In this document: positions 26,301-35,377 of the stretch, in pieces
How the letters are laid out: the number at the start of each line of letters is the position of its first letter
How positions within the stretch are numbered: the stretch's first letter is position 1
DNA from: a virus
IMG/VR virus record: IMGVR_UViG_3300042922_000725
Location: 28,584-92,583 of that record
DNA: 64,000 nt
Direction: 5' to 3' (one strand)
The notes under the pieces: generated by a model
Database searches by the model: none
Told to the model about the DNA's origin: nothing
What the model saw: the letters and a program-made list of their open reading frames with translations, nothing else
Position numbers and translations under genes: made by a program

Positions 26301-28774
26301 TAATTCAAGAGTATCAATCTCTAAATGCAATAGAGAGTGCTAATACAACTCAAAAACAAAGAATGAGTCAAATAGCACAAGAATTACAAAGTAATATTCA
26401 GGGTTTAACAGTCACCAGAGACTCTGAGGGGAATTATATCATTCAAAACACAGACTTACTTGGAAAAGAAGTAAATATGTTAAATCAAGAAGGTCAAACC
26501 ATTGAAACATTGACAAATTTGAAACTTACAGATGCAAAGAATAGAGCTGAAATTGAAGTTGGTAATACAAAGATAACTTATTTAGAAGCTAAAAAAAGAA
26601 TATCTATATTACAAGAAGAAATGAAAGCTTATGAAAATGCTATGACATCAAGAATGTTAGGAATGACAGATGAACAAGATATTGAAAAACAAGGACGTTT
26701 ATATGAAAGATATATGTCAAACAGACAAAGTGTTCTTGGAGAATATCAAAGTTCAATAGATGCTTTAGACAAGATATTTGCAACAGGAGGAAATTACAAT
26801 AATGTTAATTCTTTAGAAACTGGAACAAGTTATACTCCTCCAGGCTCTTCATCCTCCGACAAATCCCAATCCCTAACAATAGACAATGCAAACACATATT
26901 CATCAATTATTGATACACAAAATTCATTACTTTCACAGCAAGATTCCTTACTATCAAAAATATCCGACACAATTTCTCAGCAAGAATCTTCAAATCAAAT
27001 AACAGAAGCTATATCAACTCAAAATCAATTATACACCGAACAACAGAAAAAACTTGATTTACTATATCAAACACGCGATAAATACACTAATGCAGAGCAA
27101 TCTGTAATAGATGCATTTTCTTCAAATGGTTGGTTAGGTGATCAAGATATTTACTCAATGAACCAACAAGATTTTGACTCAATATATGATACTGAATTTG
27201 GTGGAACTAGAGAATTCGGTACAGGTGAACAAGCTGAAAAAGATAAGCAAGCATTCCAAGACCGTGCTAATTTATTTAAATCATTATCATCTGAATGGTT
27301 AAAACTTAAAGATGCAATGGGTAAAACCAATGATGATATAGGTAAAATGGCTTATGATATGAATAAAACTTTAGTTGAAATGGATAAAAATGTATTAGAA
27401 AGTTACAACAAAAATCTTGAAGCAAGTTCTAAAAATCTAACTGAAAAAATGAAAGATTTAGATTTACAATTAAAACAGTTAGATGAAGGAGATTTGAAGG
27501 GTTCATCTGATATATTGTCCAAGAAATTAAAATTGGCAAATGATGAATTAAAATTAAGACAAGATTATTTAAATCAATTAAATGGAACAGTTACTTCATC
27601 TGTTGAAGGTGAAATTGAATTACGTAAAGCTATTGACAGTGCTAGTGATTCTGTAAGAGACCAAAAGGGAGTAGTAATTGATTTGCAAAAGTCAATGAAA
27701 GATGGTTTGGATAATCAAAAAAAACTTGTTGAAGATACTGAATCTAAGATTGTTGATGTTATTAAGAGTAGTGTTGAAAAGCAAAAGAAAGCTCTTGAGG
27801 AAAAATATAATAAGAAAAAGGAATTATTAGATAAGGAGTACAATCAAGAGAAGGATACACTTGACAAGATTCAAGATTTATATAATCGTTCTAATGAAAC
27901 CGATGATTATGAAAAAAATCTCAAGAAAGAAAAAGAAGTTGCCAATAACATTGACTCTCAAATAGCAAATGCAAGATTAGATAAGAGCTTAGAAGGACAA
28001 AAACGACTTAGAGAATTAGAAGCTCAAAAAGTAACTCAACAAGAAAAAATTGACGAAATGGTGCTTGAACGAACTAGAGATTTAAATAATCAAATGTTTG
28101 ATGATAGTAAGGAAGCATTAGATAAGAAACATGAAGCGGAAACTTTAGCCTTAGATGAAAAATATAATAAAGATGTGAAAAGATTGGATGATTTCTATAC
28201 AGAAGCTAAAATACAAGCAATAGCACATCAAGCTATTATAGATGGGACGTTTGCTAATGCACAAGGTAGTATTGTTAGTATCTCTTCAGCATTTAAAGAC
28301 TTTACAATTGAATCCGGCACTAGTATTACAACTTTAGTTGATAAGGTTAATGAGTTTAATAATAGTTTAAAAAACGCAAGAGATATTATTAATAGTATGG
28401 GAAGTATGAATTTAAGTGCTAGTGTAGGAGTGTCTACATTGCCTAGTTATGCAGTTGGAGCAACATCTTTAATATCTGACCAAATAGCAGAAGTACATAA
28501 GAATGAAGCAATTATACCAGCAAACATGAACCCATTTTTAGGGGGTAAACCTTTGGATAACTTTATGAATTTATTTCCTAAGTCTCCTAGTATAACACCT
28601 ATGAGCAGTAGTAATGGAGGTATAACATTAAATGAACCATTCTTAGTAATCCAAGGAAGTGTAAATGAAAATGTAATGCCAGAAGTTAGAAGTTTGATTA
28701 AGGAAGGATTTAGTGAATTAACTAGAATGCAAAGAAGAAGTCAAAATATTAGTGGTCAAGTTGCAAGAGCTTAA
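23381..28774 (+). CDS. Tail tape measure protein (TP901 family)
   Basis: 1797 residues. Residues about 418-670 carry the TP901-type core, including NIQMVGGYSRKEVQGLT, SNGFKMATGDAKQMMSVIDT, MAGVSFKDLSAYIATVSS and KALAGTRQRENLLVLLNEMG. Hydrophobic segments lie at about 748-766 and 806-830. The rest is long coiled coil, with strong Lys/Glu heptads at 1360-1620. No lytic domain is seen. At about 0.15 nm per residue it predicts a tail near 270 nm, if tape length scales as in other siphophages. Confidence 0.92.
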   Translation: MKGIGLRFSNIEELKKQFDNLLNDLKSKADKNPISINFDDLTKRLVDVENKVNESTKRIGKMTAKSVENALTGVNYKDFQSKLNEVVNGLNKSGNQVSDIFTTIDAKTEAITGATVKYTDSLGKTITEVYKLKTAWKNMKDDEGNFVLDNKGNKVKQLNMELKPSTISYDNNIAKQQQDNYKKLNDLLNSTYNNKKKIAQLDEKSQSGEYANQLRSQISDNERKYNEIYNSVIKIGDEEETLAINAKQTNDLLEKRKKIEQDISLLITKQNDATLRKTSTTTSGQRNLGEEVKLGIPINFEASRADLNAYSKAVAGSGAEWTRVTPKIDAAGNKIKEVNVRVKEGSDKWRMYQMTLDESTGKLYKVDRGLSDLNNRQLGFIESTKIAIARIAEWGISTMAVYGTIRKIREGVEFINSLNKAQTNIQMVGGYSRKEVQGLTSDYSKLADQLYTTTDAIMASSEEFLRAGNSIEETNSLLQATAIGGAISGQESSAMAEQLIAISNGFKMATGDAKQMMSVIDTLSILDNSSATSMKEISEAIMRTASSAQMAGVSFKDLSAYIATVSSVTRKSASSIGESYKSIFSRYQDVKGGKNFDSDEEDISNVERDFRKYADISIRSAKGEFKDFGVVLDELSGKWSTLSTVAKSAVTKALAGTRQRENLLVLLNEMGQVRTLQEKIEEGAGSAKAKFDEAYGKSTEAQINKLTNSTQRLYMSMFNSDMINSAIGGLNTFVEYLQTISESSIETKIGIVALTGVIVAMGIAIKKNGIDSLNTSLASLIPNITKFIFGGQALTTILGGLKTAFSLLLSPVGLVGVAIGVVTVAIAGHIKHQKQLKEQTESLSSSYKNLTNAMKENNAETMKSELDNIKKQQSEMNKLVSERAELEKKIASATPGGGNYSGAAYAMKANQGLYNQLNAVNDKIAEQQKVMDSAGISAKELAKAEMMVSNNEIANQIKKTTEEEYNRKQSISNLIQEYQSLNAIESANTTQKQRMSQIAQELQSNIQGLTVTRDSEGNYIIQNTDLLGKEVNMLNQEGQTIETLTNLKLTDAKNRAEIEVGNTKITYLEAKKRISILQEEMKAYENAMTSRMLGMTDEQDIEKQGRLYERYMSNRQSVLGEYQSSIDALDKIFATGGNYNNVNSLETGTSYTPPGSSSSDKSQSLTIDNANTYSSIIDTQNSLLSQQDSLLSKISDTISQQESSNQITEAISTQNQLYTEQQKKLDLLYQTRDKYTNAEQSVIDAFSSNGWLGDQDIYSMNQQDFDSIYDTEFGGTREFGTGEQAEKDKQAFQDRANLFKSLSSEWLKLKDAMGKTNDDIGKMAYDMNKTLVEMDKNVLESYNKNLEASSKNLTEKMKDLDLQLKQLDEGDLKGSSDILSKKLKLANDELKLRQDYLNQLNGTVTSSVEGEIELRKAIDSASDSVRDQKGVVIDLQKSMKDGLDNQKKLVEDTESKIVDVIKSSVEKQKKALEEKYNKKKELLDKEYNQEKDTLDKIQDLYNRSNETDDYEKNLKKEKEVANNIDSQIANARLDKSLEGQKRLRELEAQKVTQQEKIDEMVLERTRDLNNQMFDDSKEALDKKHEAETLALDEKYNKDVKRLDDFYTEAKIQAIAHQAIIDGTFANAQGSIVSISSAFKDFTIESGTSITTLVDKVNEFNNSLKNARDIINSMGSMNLSASVGVSTLPSYAVGATSLISDQIAEVHKNEAIIPANMNPFLGGKPLDNFMNLFPKSPSITPMSSSNGGITLNEPFLVIQGSVNENVMPEVRSLIKEGFSELTRMQRRSQNISGQVARA

Positions 28775-28788
28775 TTATAATATATGAT

Positions 28789-28820
28789 AAGGAGTTGCAT
28801 TAAATTGTGACTCCTTTGTT
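28789..28820 (+). terminator. Terminator after the tape measure gene
   Basis: AAGGAGT (28789-28795) pairs with ACTCCTT (28810-28816) around a 14-nt loop; TGTTTT follows. It ends the tape measure transcript ahead of the inserted antirepressor gene. Confidence 0.7.
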
Positions 28821-28868
28821 TTAAATTGAAAAATAATAAAAATATTTAATAAAATATAGGTAAACTTA

Positions 28869-28915
28869 TTGACATGATTTTCCTCCTGTAGTATAATTGG
28901 ATTGTAAGGAAGAAT
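28869..28915 (+). promoter_or_regulatory. Consensus promoter with operator for the 28976 antirepressor
   Basis: TTGACA (28869-28874), 17 bases, TATAAT (28892-28897): a perfect consensus. Just downstream is AGGAA-N5-TTCCT, a short dyad in the likely start region, suggesting repression. The gene therefore has its own transcription inside the tail block. Confidence 0.75.
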
Positions 28916-28975
28916 ATTCCTGCGGCGCATAAAATATATCAATAAAAAATAAATAAAAAAGGAGAAAATCAAAAT

Positions 28976-29965
28976 ATGAAAGAGACAAATTTACAATTAA
29001 TTAAAGGTGGAAAAATAACAACAAAGGATGGACGAGAGTATACTAGATTAATGGGAGGATTTGGGGAAGGAAAACCGAGTTTAACCGTAAGGCAAATTTC
29101 CGAACTAATGGAAAAAGAATTAAAACACGTAAATGAAACAATTAATAATAACATCAATCATTTTGAGAAAAATATTCATTTAATTGACTTAAAAAACTCA
29201 GTCGATATAATCGACCCAGTTTTAGAGACATTAAAATCCTTGGGTTACAGTAAGCAATCTATATCGAACAGTAAAAACATTTATATACTTTCAGAATCAG
29301 GTTTCTTACTATATCTTAAGTTTGCTGAAGGCGATAAATCAGTAGATTTATATAAAGATTTTATTGAAGACTATTTCCAAACCAAAGCAGAAAATGAGAA
29401 GTTAAAAGTTGCGGTATCAGAAGAATTAGATTCTTTAGTCAATGAAAGAATAACAATATTAGGGAAAATGTTTTATGAACAAGATGAAAAAATAAAAATG
29501 GACTTATTCAATAGATGTGAAAGTCTAAATGATAGAATATCAAAACTTAATTTAGCATTAAAAACAGAAAGTCTTGAAAATGCTATTTTGAATCAAGCTA
29601 GATTAAAAGAAAGTAAAGCTGAATATGTTAATCAATCAGACTTTGGTGAAAGATTCAATAGAAAATTAGGAGCTAAAACAGTGGGTAAATTATTTCAAAT
29701 CGTTGGATTGGCAAAGAAAACTTACAATAGAACTACACCATATGAAAGATATGTACCGAAATATGCCGTAAATGTAGTTGATAATGAAATTGCTAAAAAT
29801 TATGATGTAGCTTATGTTTGGAATTATAACCTTGTAGTTGAGTTTATAGACAAGTGGTTGAAAAATAATGGAAAATATGACATCTTCTATTCAATCGTAA
29901 AAAAGGGTGAAATGATACAATATGTAAATACTTTATATGAAGAAACATTTTCTAAAGCAGTGTAA
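28976..29965 (+). CDS. Phage antirepressor-like protein, paralogue of 35770
   Basis: 329 residues. Residues 15-135 contain GGFGEGKPSLTVRQISELM, INNNINHFEKNIHLIDLKN and NSKNIYILSESGFLLYLKF, the order seen in ORF6N/antirepressor-type proteins; the same pattern recurs at 35770. Residues 140-205 are coiled coil. The C-terminus (GAKTVGKLFQIVGLAKKTYN) looks like an antirepressor C-terminal DNA- or repressor-binding domain. It sits between the tape measure and Dit genes with its own promoter and may release repression to start lytic growth. Confidence 0.65.
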   Translation: MKETNLQLIKGGKITTKDGREYTRLMGGFGEGKPSLTVRQISELMEKELKHVNETINNNINHFEKNIHLIDLKNSVDIIDPVLETLKSLGYSKQSISNSKNIYILSESGFLLYLKFAEGDKSVDLYKDFIEDYFQTKAENEKLKVAVSEELDSLVNERITILGKMFYEQDEKIKMDLFNRCESLNDRISKLNLALKTESLENAILNQARLKESKAEYVNQSDFGERFNRKLGAKTVGKLFQIVGLAKKTYNRTTPYERYVPKYAVNVVDNEIAKNYDVAYVWNYNLVVEFIDKWLKNNGKYDIFYSIVKKGEMIQYVNTLYEETFSKAV

Positions 29966-29966
29966 T

Positions 29967-29983
29967 AATAAAATATAAACAAA
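29967..29983 (+). repeat. 17-mer AATAAAATATAAACAAA, copy 2
   Basis: Begins just after the stop of the antirepressor gene; identical to 6922-6938 and 37881-37897. A terminator hairpin (30097-30122) and the Dit gene follow. Confidence 0.5.
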
Positions 29984-30096
29984 TATAAAATCTCTTAAAT
30001 AAATCTTACATATTTTCTAAGCTAAAAGTTTTTACTAAAAATAATCATATGAAAGAAGTTGTTTGAGTAGTGAAAAATATAATAATGAAAAATAAG

Positions 30097-30122
30097 AGTT
30101 CTAGTGAAAGCTAGGACTTTTT
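30097..30122 (+). terminator. Hairpin terminator ahead of the Dit gene
   Basis: AGTTCTAG (30097-30104) pairs with CTAGGACT (30111-30118, one G-U) around TGAAAG and runs into TTTTT. Only 70 bases of leader remain before the Dit start. Confidence 0.7.
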
Positions 30123-30193
30123 CATATATAAAAACATATAAAAATAAATAAATATCAGCATATAAAATTATATAAAAACAAGGAGGAATTCAA

Positions 30194-30976
30194 ATGTCGT
30201 TTGTTCAAACAGGTTTTTCATGGAATAGCAAAAGCAATGAAGAAGTTGGCGTTATGTTAGTTCATGAAGATTCTTCAAGCATTAAACAAGCTTTTGGAAT
30301 AACGTCTAAACAAGTAAGAGAAAAAATTAGATATAGAGATATTCCAGTTAGTTATGGAGTTGAAAAAGAAACATCTACAATGCCTATTTCTATTACAAAA
30401 ATAGATGGTTCAGAATTTACATATGAAGATAGAGTTGAATTAGCAAGGTTCTTTAGACCAGACAATAACTTTCATGAATTTTGGAGTTACGATTACGGTG
30501 ATAGACATATATTCTATCTTTACTTTAATTCAGGTAGTTTTGAAAACTTCTTTTCTGATAAAGGTATTATAACTTTAGAAGCTGAAATGTTAGCTCCTTA
30601 CGCATTTAGCCCGGTATCTCACGAAGTATATGATTTATTTAACAATACAACTTCAACTATTATAGAAGTAGAAAATAAAAGTAATGTAATAGAATTTTAT
30701 TATCCTAAAATTGAATTTACATTATTAGATACAGCTACAAGTTTTAAAATAATAAATCACACCAACGGAGGTCAAGTGTTTGAATTTACTGGACTTCAAA
30801 CAGGGGAAACTGTGAGTATAGATAATTTGGCTAGAAGAATTAAATCTAGTACGGGATTACCTAGATTATCTGATTTTAATAAGAACTGGTTTAATTTATG
30901 GTACGGAGTAAATACGATTGAAGTATTTGGAAAGTGCATATTAGAAATAAAGTCACAATTCCCAATGATGATATGA
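30194..30976 (+). CDS. Distal tail protein (Dit, Sipho_tail family)
   Basis: 260 residues. The N-terminus FSWNSKSNEEVGVMLVHED, the belt-like region RDIPVSYGVEKETSTMPISI and the C-terminal half (HTNGGQVFEFTGLQTGETVSID) follow the Dit pattern: a ring-forming N-domain then a galectin-like domain. It follows the tape measure region and is 16 bases before the Tal gene. It should form the hub under the tail tube that carries the fibres. Confidence 0.8.
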   Translation: MSFVQTGFSWNSKSNEEVGVMLVHEDSSSIKQAFGITSKQVREKIRYRDIPVSYGVEKETSTMPISITKIDGSEFTYEDRVELARFFRPDNNFHEFWSYDYGDRHIFYLYFNSGSFENFFSDKGIITLEAEMLAPYAFSPVSHEVYDLFNNTTSTIIEVENKSNVIEFYYPKIEFTLLDTATSFKIINHTNGGQVFEFTGLQTGETVSIDNLARRIKSSTGLPRLSDFNKNWFNLWYGVNTIEVFGKCILEIKSQFPMMI

Positions 30977-30992
30977 TAAACGAGGTGAAAAT

Positions 30993-33383
30993 ATGTTAGT
31001 AGAACAATATGATATAAATAAAAAATATCCTTTTATATTGATGTTAATGAGTGCAAGGGGAGTAGAATTAGCTGAAATTAAAGATGCTTTTAATAGGCAT
31101 TTGGAAATAAAATCAGAAGATATAAGTACATTAAGTTTTGACATTCCTTATAACGTTGAAGATACAGAAACACATCTATTTGTAAAAAATGATTATTATG
31201 AATTATTACAAGTTGGAATGATAATTAGATTGAACAACGATAGAAAATTTGTAATTGTGGATGCATGGGATAATGAAGGAGAGTCGGATATAAAAAATAT
31301 AACCGCTTTATCCTTAGAAAATCAATATACCACAAGAAGAATAACTTTAGATAGTTTAACAAGAGAGTTATATTCTGATACAGAAGGTTCTCCAGAAGGA
31401 ATATTAAATATAATAGAGAAAAACTTCCCTTTATTTAAAGTTGGATATGTAGACCCGGCTTGTAGATACGAAACTATAAATGGTGGTTCTGTAAAGAAAT
31501 ATAGGTTCTTTGATGTATTTAGAAAGCCACTATATGAGTTTATTAGAACTGACTTACAACAAGCTTTTAATATTATAGTATACTATGATACAATTAATAG
31601 AGTATTTAATGTATATGATAGAGATACTTTTGGAGAAGATACGGGAATATACATAAGCAAAGAAAATTATGCTAAATATGTTAAAAGACAAATTGTTGGA
31701 GATAATATAGTTACAAGATTAAGCGTTTCTGGAAATAAAGTAACACCAAACGGAACTGAAAATATATTTATATCTGGAGTTAATTTATTGGGGGGAGACT
31801 ATGTAGAGAATTTTGACTTTTATAAAATTAATGGACAAATGGACGAAATTCTTATTAATGCATTAGATAGATATGATTTATTGTTAGCTGAGAAAAATAT
31901 TGAGTATCAGAATTTAAAAACAATATTAACTGGATATAATGCAACTTTAGTAACTAGACAAGCAGAGTTAACCCAATTAGAAGAAGAGTTAGACGCTTTA
32001 ATTTATACTCAAATGGGATATGCACAAGCTGGAAATAACACACAATTACCAACAGCTACAGCAAATGTAAATAATAAAAAAAGCCAAATAAGCACTAAAA
32101 ATGCTCAAATAACAAGCGTTCAAAGTCAAATTAATGGAGTTTTAAATCAGATAGAAGATATTGCTGAAGCTATACAAAGACAAAATGCGAGAGATATTGA
32201 TACTAATGAATTAATATTTACAGAAGATGACTTAATTGAACTTGAAAATTTTATACATGAAGAAGATTGGTCGAGTGATTATTTTGACAATGAACAATCT
32301 TTATATAATGGAGCTATTGAGAAATTAGCTGATTGGAGTGAACCTCCTATTGAATTTGATATTAGTTTAGTTGATTTATTGAGTTGTGCAGAGTTGCAAG
32401 ATGATTGGGAAAACATATTAACAATTGGAAATTATATTACAGTACATATGAGTAATTTAAATCTAGATTATAATATGAAAATAGTTTCTTATAGTTATGA
32501 ACCTGATTCAAATAATTTTAGTATGACGTTTAGTAATAAAAATAAAAAAATTGATAATATAAGAGATAGTAACGCTATTAATAATAATGCCGTAGAATCA
32601 GGAAAAAGTGTAAATAGAAAGAAATTAGAGTGGAATCAAGTAGTTGGATTAAAAACTGGATTTGATGATTATAAAAATAATGCTTTAGATATGGCTAAAC
32701 AAAACGTAATAGCAAGTCAAGGAAGAAATAAGGTAGATATATCTGAAAATGGAGAGTTTATAACAGATACTGAAAATCCTAATTTACAATTAATTCTAAC
32801 CGCTGGACAATTGCTTATAACAGATGACGCATTAGAGACAGTTCGTACCGCGGTTAATTCCCAAGGAATTACAGCAGAAGAACTAATAGGAGAAATGATT
32901 CTTTCTAATAAATTATTTGTAAAAGACACTACAGGAACATTTTCTATCGTGAATAACTTATTGACAATTAAAGATGCTAGTAATAACATCAAAGTTAAAA
33001 TTGGTATGTATGCTCCAGGACAATATGGAGTACAAGTATTTTCTAGTACAGGACAAAGTTTAATTAATGGAGATAGTATAGTTTCTGATGAGTTAAGAGG
33101 AGAAATCATTTATGTTGATGGTGCATTAAGGTTAAAGAGACCTACATATCAACTTGGTGTAGGGGCAGCTAGAATAGAATTTTTAAATTCTAATGGAGAT
33201 GTTTTAACCTTGCAAAATGATGGATTAACTGGAATAAGATTTGATGGTGGGGGAGCTTTTACGGCGAATAATTTTTATGCAAATTATAACGTTACTTGTA
33301 CAAATTTAATTGCAACTAATATAAATACTGCTTTAAGTAATATTTATGCAAGATTATCTGCGTTAGAGGCTGGAACTCCATAA
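30993..33383 (+). CDS. Tail-associated protein (Tal / prophage endopeptidase tail type)
   Basis: 796 residues. Residues 1-370 match the conserved hub of Tal proteins (DISTLSFDIPYNVED, KNDYYELLQVGMIIRLNND, KYRFFDVFRKPLYEFIRTDL). Residues 295-400 contain a coiled coil. Residues 590-796 form a beta-helical distal part with DGALRLKRPTYQLG and GLTGIRFDGGGAFTANNFY, like phage shaft domains. It likely makes the tail tip and contacts the cell wall. No catalytic peptidase residues can be named. Confidence 0.75.
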   Translation: MLVEQYDINKKYPFILMLMSARGVELAEIKDAFNRHLEIKSEDISTLSFDIPYNVEDTETHLFVKNDYYELLQVGMIIRLNNDRKFVIVDAWDNEGESDIKNITALSLENQYTTRRITLDSLTRELYSDTEGSPEGILNIIEKNFPLFKVGYVDPACRYETINGGSVKKYRFFDVFRKPLYEFIRTDLQQAFNIIVYYDTINRVFNVYDRDTFGEDTGIYISKENYAKYVKRQIVGDNIVTRLSVSGNKVTPNGTENIFISGVNLLGGDYVENFDFYKINGQMDEILINALDRYDLLLAEKNIEYQNLKTILTGYNATLVTRQAELTQLEEELDALIYTQMGYAQAGNNTQLPTATANVNNKKSQISTKNAQITSVQSQINGVLNQIEDIAEAIQRQNARDIDTNELIFTEDDLIELENFIHEEDWSSDYFDNEQSLYNGAIEKLADWSEPPIEFDISLVDLLSCAELQDDWENILTIGNYITVHMSNLNLDYNMKIVSYSYEPDSNNFSMTFSNKNKKIDNIRDSNAINNNAVESGKSVNRKKLEWNQVVGLKTGFDDYKNNALDMAKQNVIASQGRNKVDISENGEFITDTENPNLQLILTAGQLLITDDALETVRTAVNSQGITAEELIGEMILSNKLFVKDTTGTFSIVNNLLTIKDASNNIKVKIGMYAPGQYGVQVFSSTGQSLINGDSIVSDELRGEIIYVDGALRLKRPTYQLGVGAARIEFLNSNGDVLTLQNDGLTGIRFDGGGAFTANNFYANYNVTCTNLIATNINTALSNIYARLSALEAGTP

Positions 33384-33515
33384 TTTATAAAAATAATTAG
33401 AAAATATTTTAGAAGCATATTGCAATTTAGTAAGATTTATCATATAATGTAAATAAGAACAAATCAAAATAAACAATTATAATATTATATGATAAATCAA
33501 AGGAGATTTAAAAAA

Positions 33516-34610
33516 ATGAAAAGAATTAAAAAATTAGCAATGTTGTTATCGGTTGTATTGTCCTTAAATATAAATACTTTTGTTGCAAAAGCAGATTCTA
33601 CAAGTGTAAGTCAATTGGTGGAAAAAGCGGTTTCTCAGAAATCCTTCTATTACTATAATCAGGCTTATGCTCAAATTGTGGTTCTTGAGGATGGAAAAAT
33701 AAAAGATGCTCTATTAAATAGACTTTCTAGTGTTAGCAGTCAAATTTGGAATAATGATGTTAAACTTATCAATAGTGATTTAGATAGTCTTTCTAAAACG
33801 GGTAGTGCAAAACTATATGACGAAGTTCAAATCAAGATCAATAATTCTAAACTTCCAGAAATTGATAAAGCTTATTTTTTGGCAGAAGTTAATTCGTGGG
33901 GTGTAAATCTTGTTTGGACAGAAGATTATAAATCAGCCATGAAAGCTTTATTAGGGGCAGGAATACAAAGAACTTCCAAATCAGTTCAAAATGCAAAACA
34001 AGAAATTAACAAGGTAAAAAACATAGAAAATAGGGGGTATCTTATGGATACACTAAATAGTTACAATATAGTAGAAACTTCGACAATTGAAAATAATTCT
34101 AATCAAACTATAAGCTTAAATGAAACATATGATAAAAATAAAGTTGGAAATATTAAGGGGGTAATAAATTATCAAAATAAAAATGGTGAATTACTTCCAG
34201 ATGTAGCAGCAAGTATTGCTTTTATTCCCATGACTTCTTTAAAATATATTGACGATAAAGATTATATAAACCAATTTTGCCAAAGTCTTGTTCCAACTAC
34301 TAAGGTAGGAATTCAAATTCTAGGAAAATATGGAATTTATTCAGATTACATCTTGAAAGATGAATATAATTTCAAAGATGTTCCTGCTGGTAAATATTAT
34401 GTTGTAGTAAGATCATTTAATTCAACACAATCTCTTTGGAGTTGGGAACTTGATGAAAACGACATGGCTATTTTAGATGCAATATTCAATTCAAAGGATA
34501 TTGGTAATATGAAACTAATGTTACAACAATACAAATATGTTATAACTACAGTTGAAATAAAAGAAAATGAAACTACAACTTTCAATTATAATTTCATGTA
34601 TGAAGAATAA
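33516..34610 (+). CDS. Secreted protein with Sec signal peptide; lysogenic-conversion candidate
   Basis: 364 residues from the ATG at 33516, chosen because AAAGGAGAT lies just ahead; the ATG at 33489 would bury the signal. The N-terminus MKRIKKLAMLLSVVLSLNIN continues to FVAKA/DS, a standard signal peptide. Residues 30-190 form a helical repeat-like region typical of surface proteins. Residues 205-364 resemble a carboxypeptidase-regulatory/Cna-B fold (YNFKDVPAGKYYVVVRSFN). No wall anchor is seen. A terminator follows. Its place inside the tail block and its secretion suggest a moron. Confidence 0.65.
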   Translation: MKRIKKLAMLLSVVLSLNINTFVAKADSTSVSQLVEKAVSQKSFYYYNQAYAQIVVLEDGKIKDALLNRLSSVSSQIWNNDVKLINSDLDSLSKTGSAKLYDEVQIKINNSKLPEIDKAYFLAEVNSWGVNLVWTEDYKSAMKALLGAGIQRTSKSVQNAKQEINKVKNIENRGYLMDTLNSYNIVETSTIENNSNQTISLNETYDKNKVGNIKGVINYQNKNGELLPDVAASIAFIPMTSLKYIDDKDYINQFCQSLVPTTKVGIQILGKYGIYSDYILKDEYNFKDVPAGKYYVVVRSFNSTQSLWSWELDENDMAILDAIFNSKDIGNMKLMLQQYKYVITTVEIKENETTTFNYNFMYEE

Positions 34611-34617
34611 TCGACTT

Positions 34618-34654
34618 ATTGAAGACTAGGTGATAAAATTACTTAGTCTTCAAT
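34618..34654 (+). terminator. Terminator after the secreted-protein gene
   Basis: ATTGAAGACTA (34618-34628) pairs perfectly with TAGTCTTCAAT (34644-34654). The loop can pair further. Confidence 0.8.
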
Positions 34655-34734
34655 AATTTATAAAGTTTTATTAATTAAATATAAACAAAGTCTTTACAAT
34701 TTCTTTTAAATGTGTTAAGCTAAATATAATGTAA

Positions 34735-34809
34735 ATAAATAGTAATCTCTCTATTTATAACATACATTACATATTTCATATTTTAAAAATTCAATAGTTT
34801 TGTTATAAT
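34735..34809 (+). promoter_or_regulatory. Operator and extended -10 promoter for the 34839 HTH gene
   Basis: The dyad ATAAATAG (34735-34742) / CTATTTAT (34751-34758) lies upstream of an extended -10, TGTTATAAT (-10 at 34804-34809). The leader up to AAGGAGAGATTGA resembles that of the 20441 HTH gene. A near copy of the 17-mer (34673-34689) precedes it. Confidence 0.5.
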
Positions 34810-34838
34810 ATAGATATATAAAAAGGAGAGATTGAAAG

Positions 34839-35270
34839 ATGGATAATAACAAGAAAGAAGAGCCAGATAAAGATTATATAGAAAAAGCTGTAAAAGATGC
34901 AATAGATAAAATACTTGTAAAAGAAACATATGATTATGAAGATAAGTTAGATAAAGTAATAAGAGAAACAAATAGTCTTAAAAAAGCAATGGAAAATTAT
35001 TTTAAAAACGAGCCAAAAGAAGCTGTAAGTATTACTAAACAATATTTTACGAAATACAATTATCAAATAGAAAATAATTTAAAATATTTAATATCTCAAA
35101 CACCTTATACTCAAACTGAAATAGCAGAGATGCTAGGAATATCTCCAAAAACGTTGAGTAATATGGTTGCAAACAGGTTTAATACATCTTTAGAAATAGG
35201 TTTAAAATTAAGCTTATTATTTGGAGTTAGTGTTAATGAAATATTTAAACTTGTAAAACAAGAAAAATAG
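34839..35270 (+). CDS. HTH regulator with N-terminal arm (cassette 3)
   Basis: 143 residues. Residues 1-80 are charged and helical. Residues 88-140 hold a Cro/CI-type HTH (YTQTEIAEMLGISPKTLSNM, then LEIGLKLSLLFGVSVNEIF). AAGGAGAGATT precedes the ATG. The next gene, behind a dyad-covered promoter, is a paralogue of the partner gene of cassette 2. Confidence 0.7.
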   Translation: MDNNKKEEPDKDYIEKAVKDAIDKILVKETYDYEDKLDKVIRETNSLKKAMENYFKNEPKEAVSITKQYFTKYNYQIENNLKYLISQTPYTQTEIAEMLGISPKTLSNMVANRFNTSLEIGLKLSLLFGVSVNEIFKLVKQEK

Positions 35271-35273
35271 AAA

Positions 35274-35348
35274 AATATTACTTGTTATATATTGATAAGT
35301 AATATTTGCCATGTTATATTATTCTTACAAGACAAGAAAAAGTCTTGT
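35274..35348 (+). promoter_or_regulatory. Dyad-covered promoter and leader hairpin for the 35378 gene
   Basis: Perfect 10-bp arms AATATTACTT (35274-35283) and AAGTAATATT (35297-35306) overlap the -35 TTGATA (35292-35297). The -10 TATATT (35315-35320) is 17 bases on with an upstream TG. A leader hairpin ACAAGAC (35327-35333) / GTCTTGT (35342-35348) follows. This resembles the strongly repressible promoter at 21037. Confidence 0.65.
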
Positions 35349-35377
35349 GGAATAAGAACAATATGGGGGTTTTATAA

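Noticed and set aside
33489-33518. Earlier ATG for the secreted protein
   Set aside because: It would place nine residues before the signal peptide, and the AAAGGAGAT site lies between it and the ATG at 33516.
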